Source: Hemibagrus wyckioides
Lineage: Eukaryota; Chordata; Actinopteri; Siluriformes; Bagridae
Length of the DNA: 64,000 nt
NCBI RefSeq assembly: GCF_019097595.1
Contig: NC_080711.1
Location: 10,011,928 to 10,075,927, forward strand
Reading direction: 5' to 3'
Notes under the pieces: model-generated
What the model saw: the letters and a program-made list of their open reading frames with translations, nothing else
What the model was told of the DNA's origin: nothing
Databases searched by the model: none
Translations under genes and position numbers: made by a program
Part shown: piece by piece, positions 63,670 to 64,000 of the stretch
Position numbering within the stretch: position 1 is the stretch's first letter
How the letters are laid out: every line of letters begins with the position of its first letter

Positions 63670-63860
63670 GCAGTTGCCCATTTGCTCCCCCTCCCTCTTT
63701 TTCTCTCTTCTCTTCTCACTCGATCACCCTCCTTCCTCTCCATCTCCATTCGTGATCATAGTACTACAGAAGGCAGGGGGAGGAGCTACAGCAAGAGGGG
63801 GAGCGACCAATCAGGAGCCACGAACACCTGTGTGCACATTCTGAGAAGCAGTTGACTGTG
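63670..63860. promoter_or_regulatory. igf2bp1: Candidate intronic promoter or enhancer in igf2bp1
   Basis: A CT-rich stretch (63684-63750) is followed by a purine-rich GGCAGGGGGAGGAGC stretch and a CCAAT box (GACCAATCAGG, about 63806). It could mark an alternative first exon; no ATG or coding exon is identified. Confidence 0.22.
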
Positions 63861-63888
63861 TTGCATGAGAGGCCACCTCTCTTTTGCT

Positions 63889-63917
<29 letters not shown>
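63889..63917. repeat. (CA)n microsatellite
   Basis: A CA dinucleotide tract followed by GTGCATTC. Confidence 0.9.
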
Positions 63918-63919
<2 letters not shown>

Positions 63920-63979
63920 ATTCTTCTTTTCCTCCCCTGGTTCTCTTGCTTTTATACAATGAAGCTAGAACATCAGACA

Positions 63980-63997
63980 CCCACCCACCCACCCACA
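63980..63997. repeat. (ACCC)n short repeat at the window edge
   Basis: Four ACCC units; probably continues little beyond. Confidence 0.75.
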
Positions 63998-64000
63998 TGT

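Overview
This is vertebrate nuclear DNA: genes are split by GT-AG introns, intergenic DNA is long and AT-rich, microsatellites are dense, and Tc1-like transposon and tRNA-derived SINE remnants are frequent. The repeat families and the gene order point to a teleost fish. An ostariophysan such as a catfish or characin is plausible, but the sequence alone does not settle it.

Four protein-coding genes can be reconstructed, all on the + strand: an even-skipped homeobox gene (eve1/evx-like, 6769-8337), atp5mc1 (ATP synthase c-subunit, coding 30633-32105), ube2z (E2 for UBA6, 35788-44772) and the first two coding exons of igf2bp1 (58275-59692, continuing past the right edge). The order atp5mc1-ube2z-igf2bp1 matches the region beside human HOXB13, and an Evx gene beside the hoxba cluster is known in teleosts. 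The window is therefore best read as the 5' flank of a teleost hoxba cluster. The Hox genes should lie off the left edge; no Hox coding exon is visible inside.

Layout. 1-6.4 kb is intergenic DNA with microsatellites and homeodomain-site-rich stretches that look regulatory. 6.4-8.5 kb holds eve1. 8.5-28.3 kb is a large gene-poor interval with degraded Tc1-like elements, two SINEs, long simple repeats and several high-complexity blocks that could be conserved enhancers. 28.3-32.3 kb holds atp5mc1 and its promoter. 32.3-35.5 kb holds Tc1 debris and a promoter-like ETS/YY1/CTCF-like cluster. 35.5-45.4 kb holds ube2z, with two adjacent Tc1-lineage remnants in intron 5. 45.4-57.5 kb is a gene-free interval with a Tc1 copy, a degenerate tandem array at about 50.2-51.3 kb and two promoter-like islands. 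57.5-64 kb holds the igf2bp1 5' end and a large part of its intron 2.

The genes are not an operon and have unrelated jobs: patterning, mitochondrial ATP synthesis, ubiquitin/FAT10 transfer and mRNA binding. What links them is ancient synteny around the Hox cluster. No convincing novel system was found. The most unusual observations are the degenerate array at 50.2-51.3 kb, the eve1 start codon at the very end of exon 1, a four-E-box cluster at 9.7 kb, and promoter-like islands without an attached gene.
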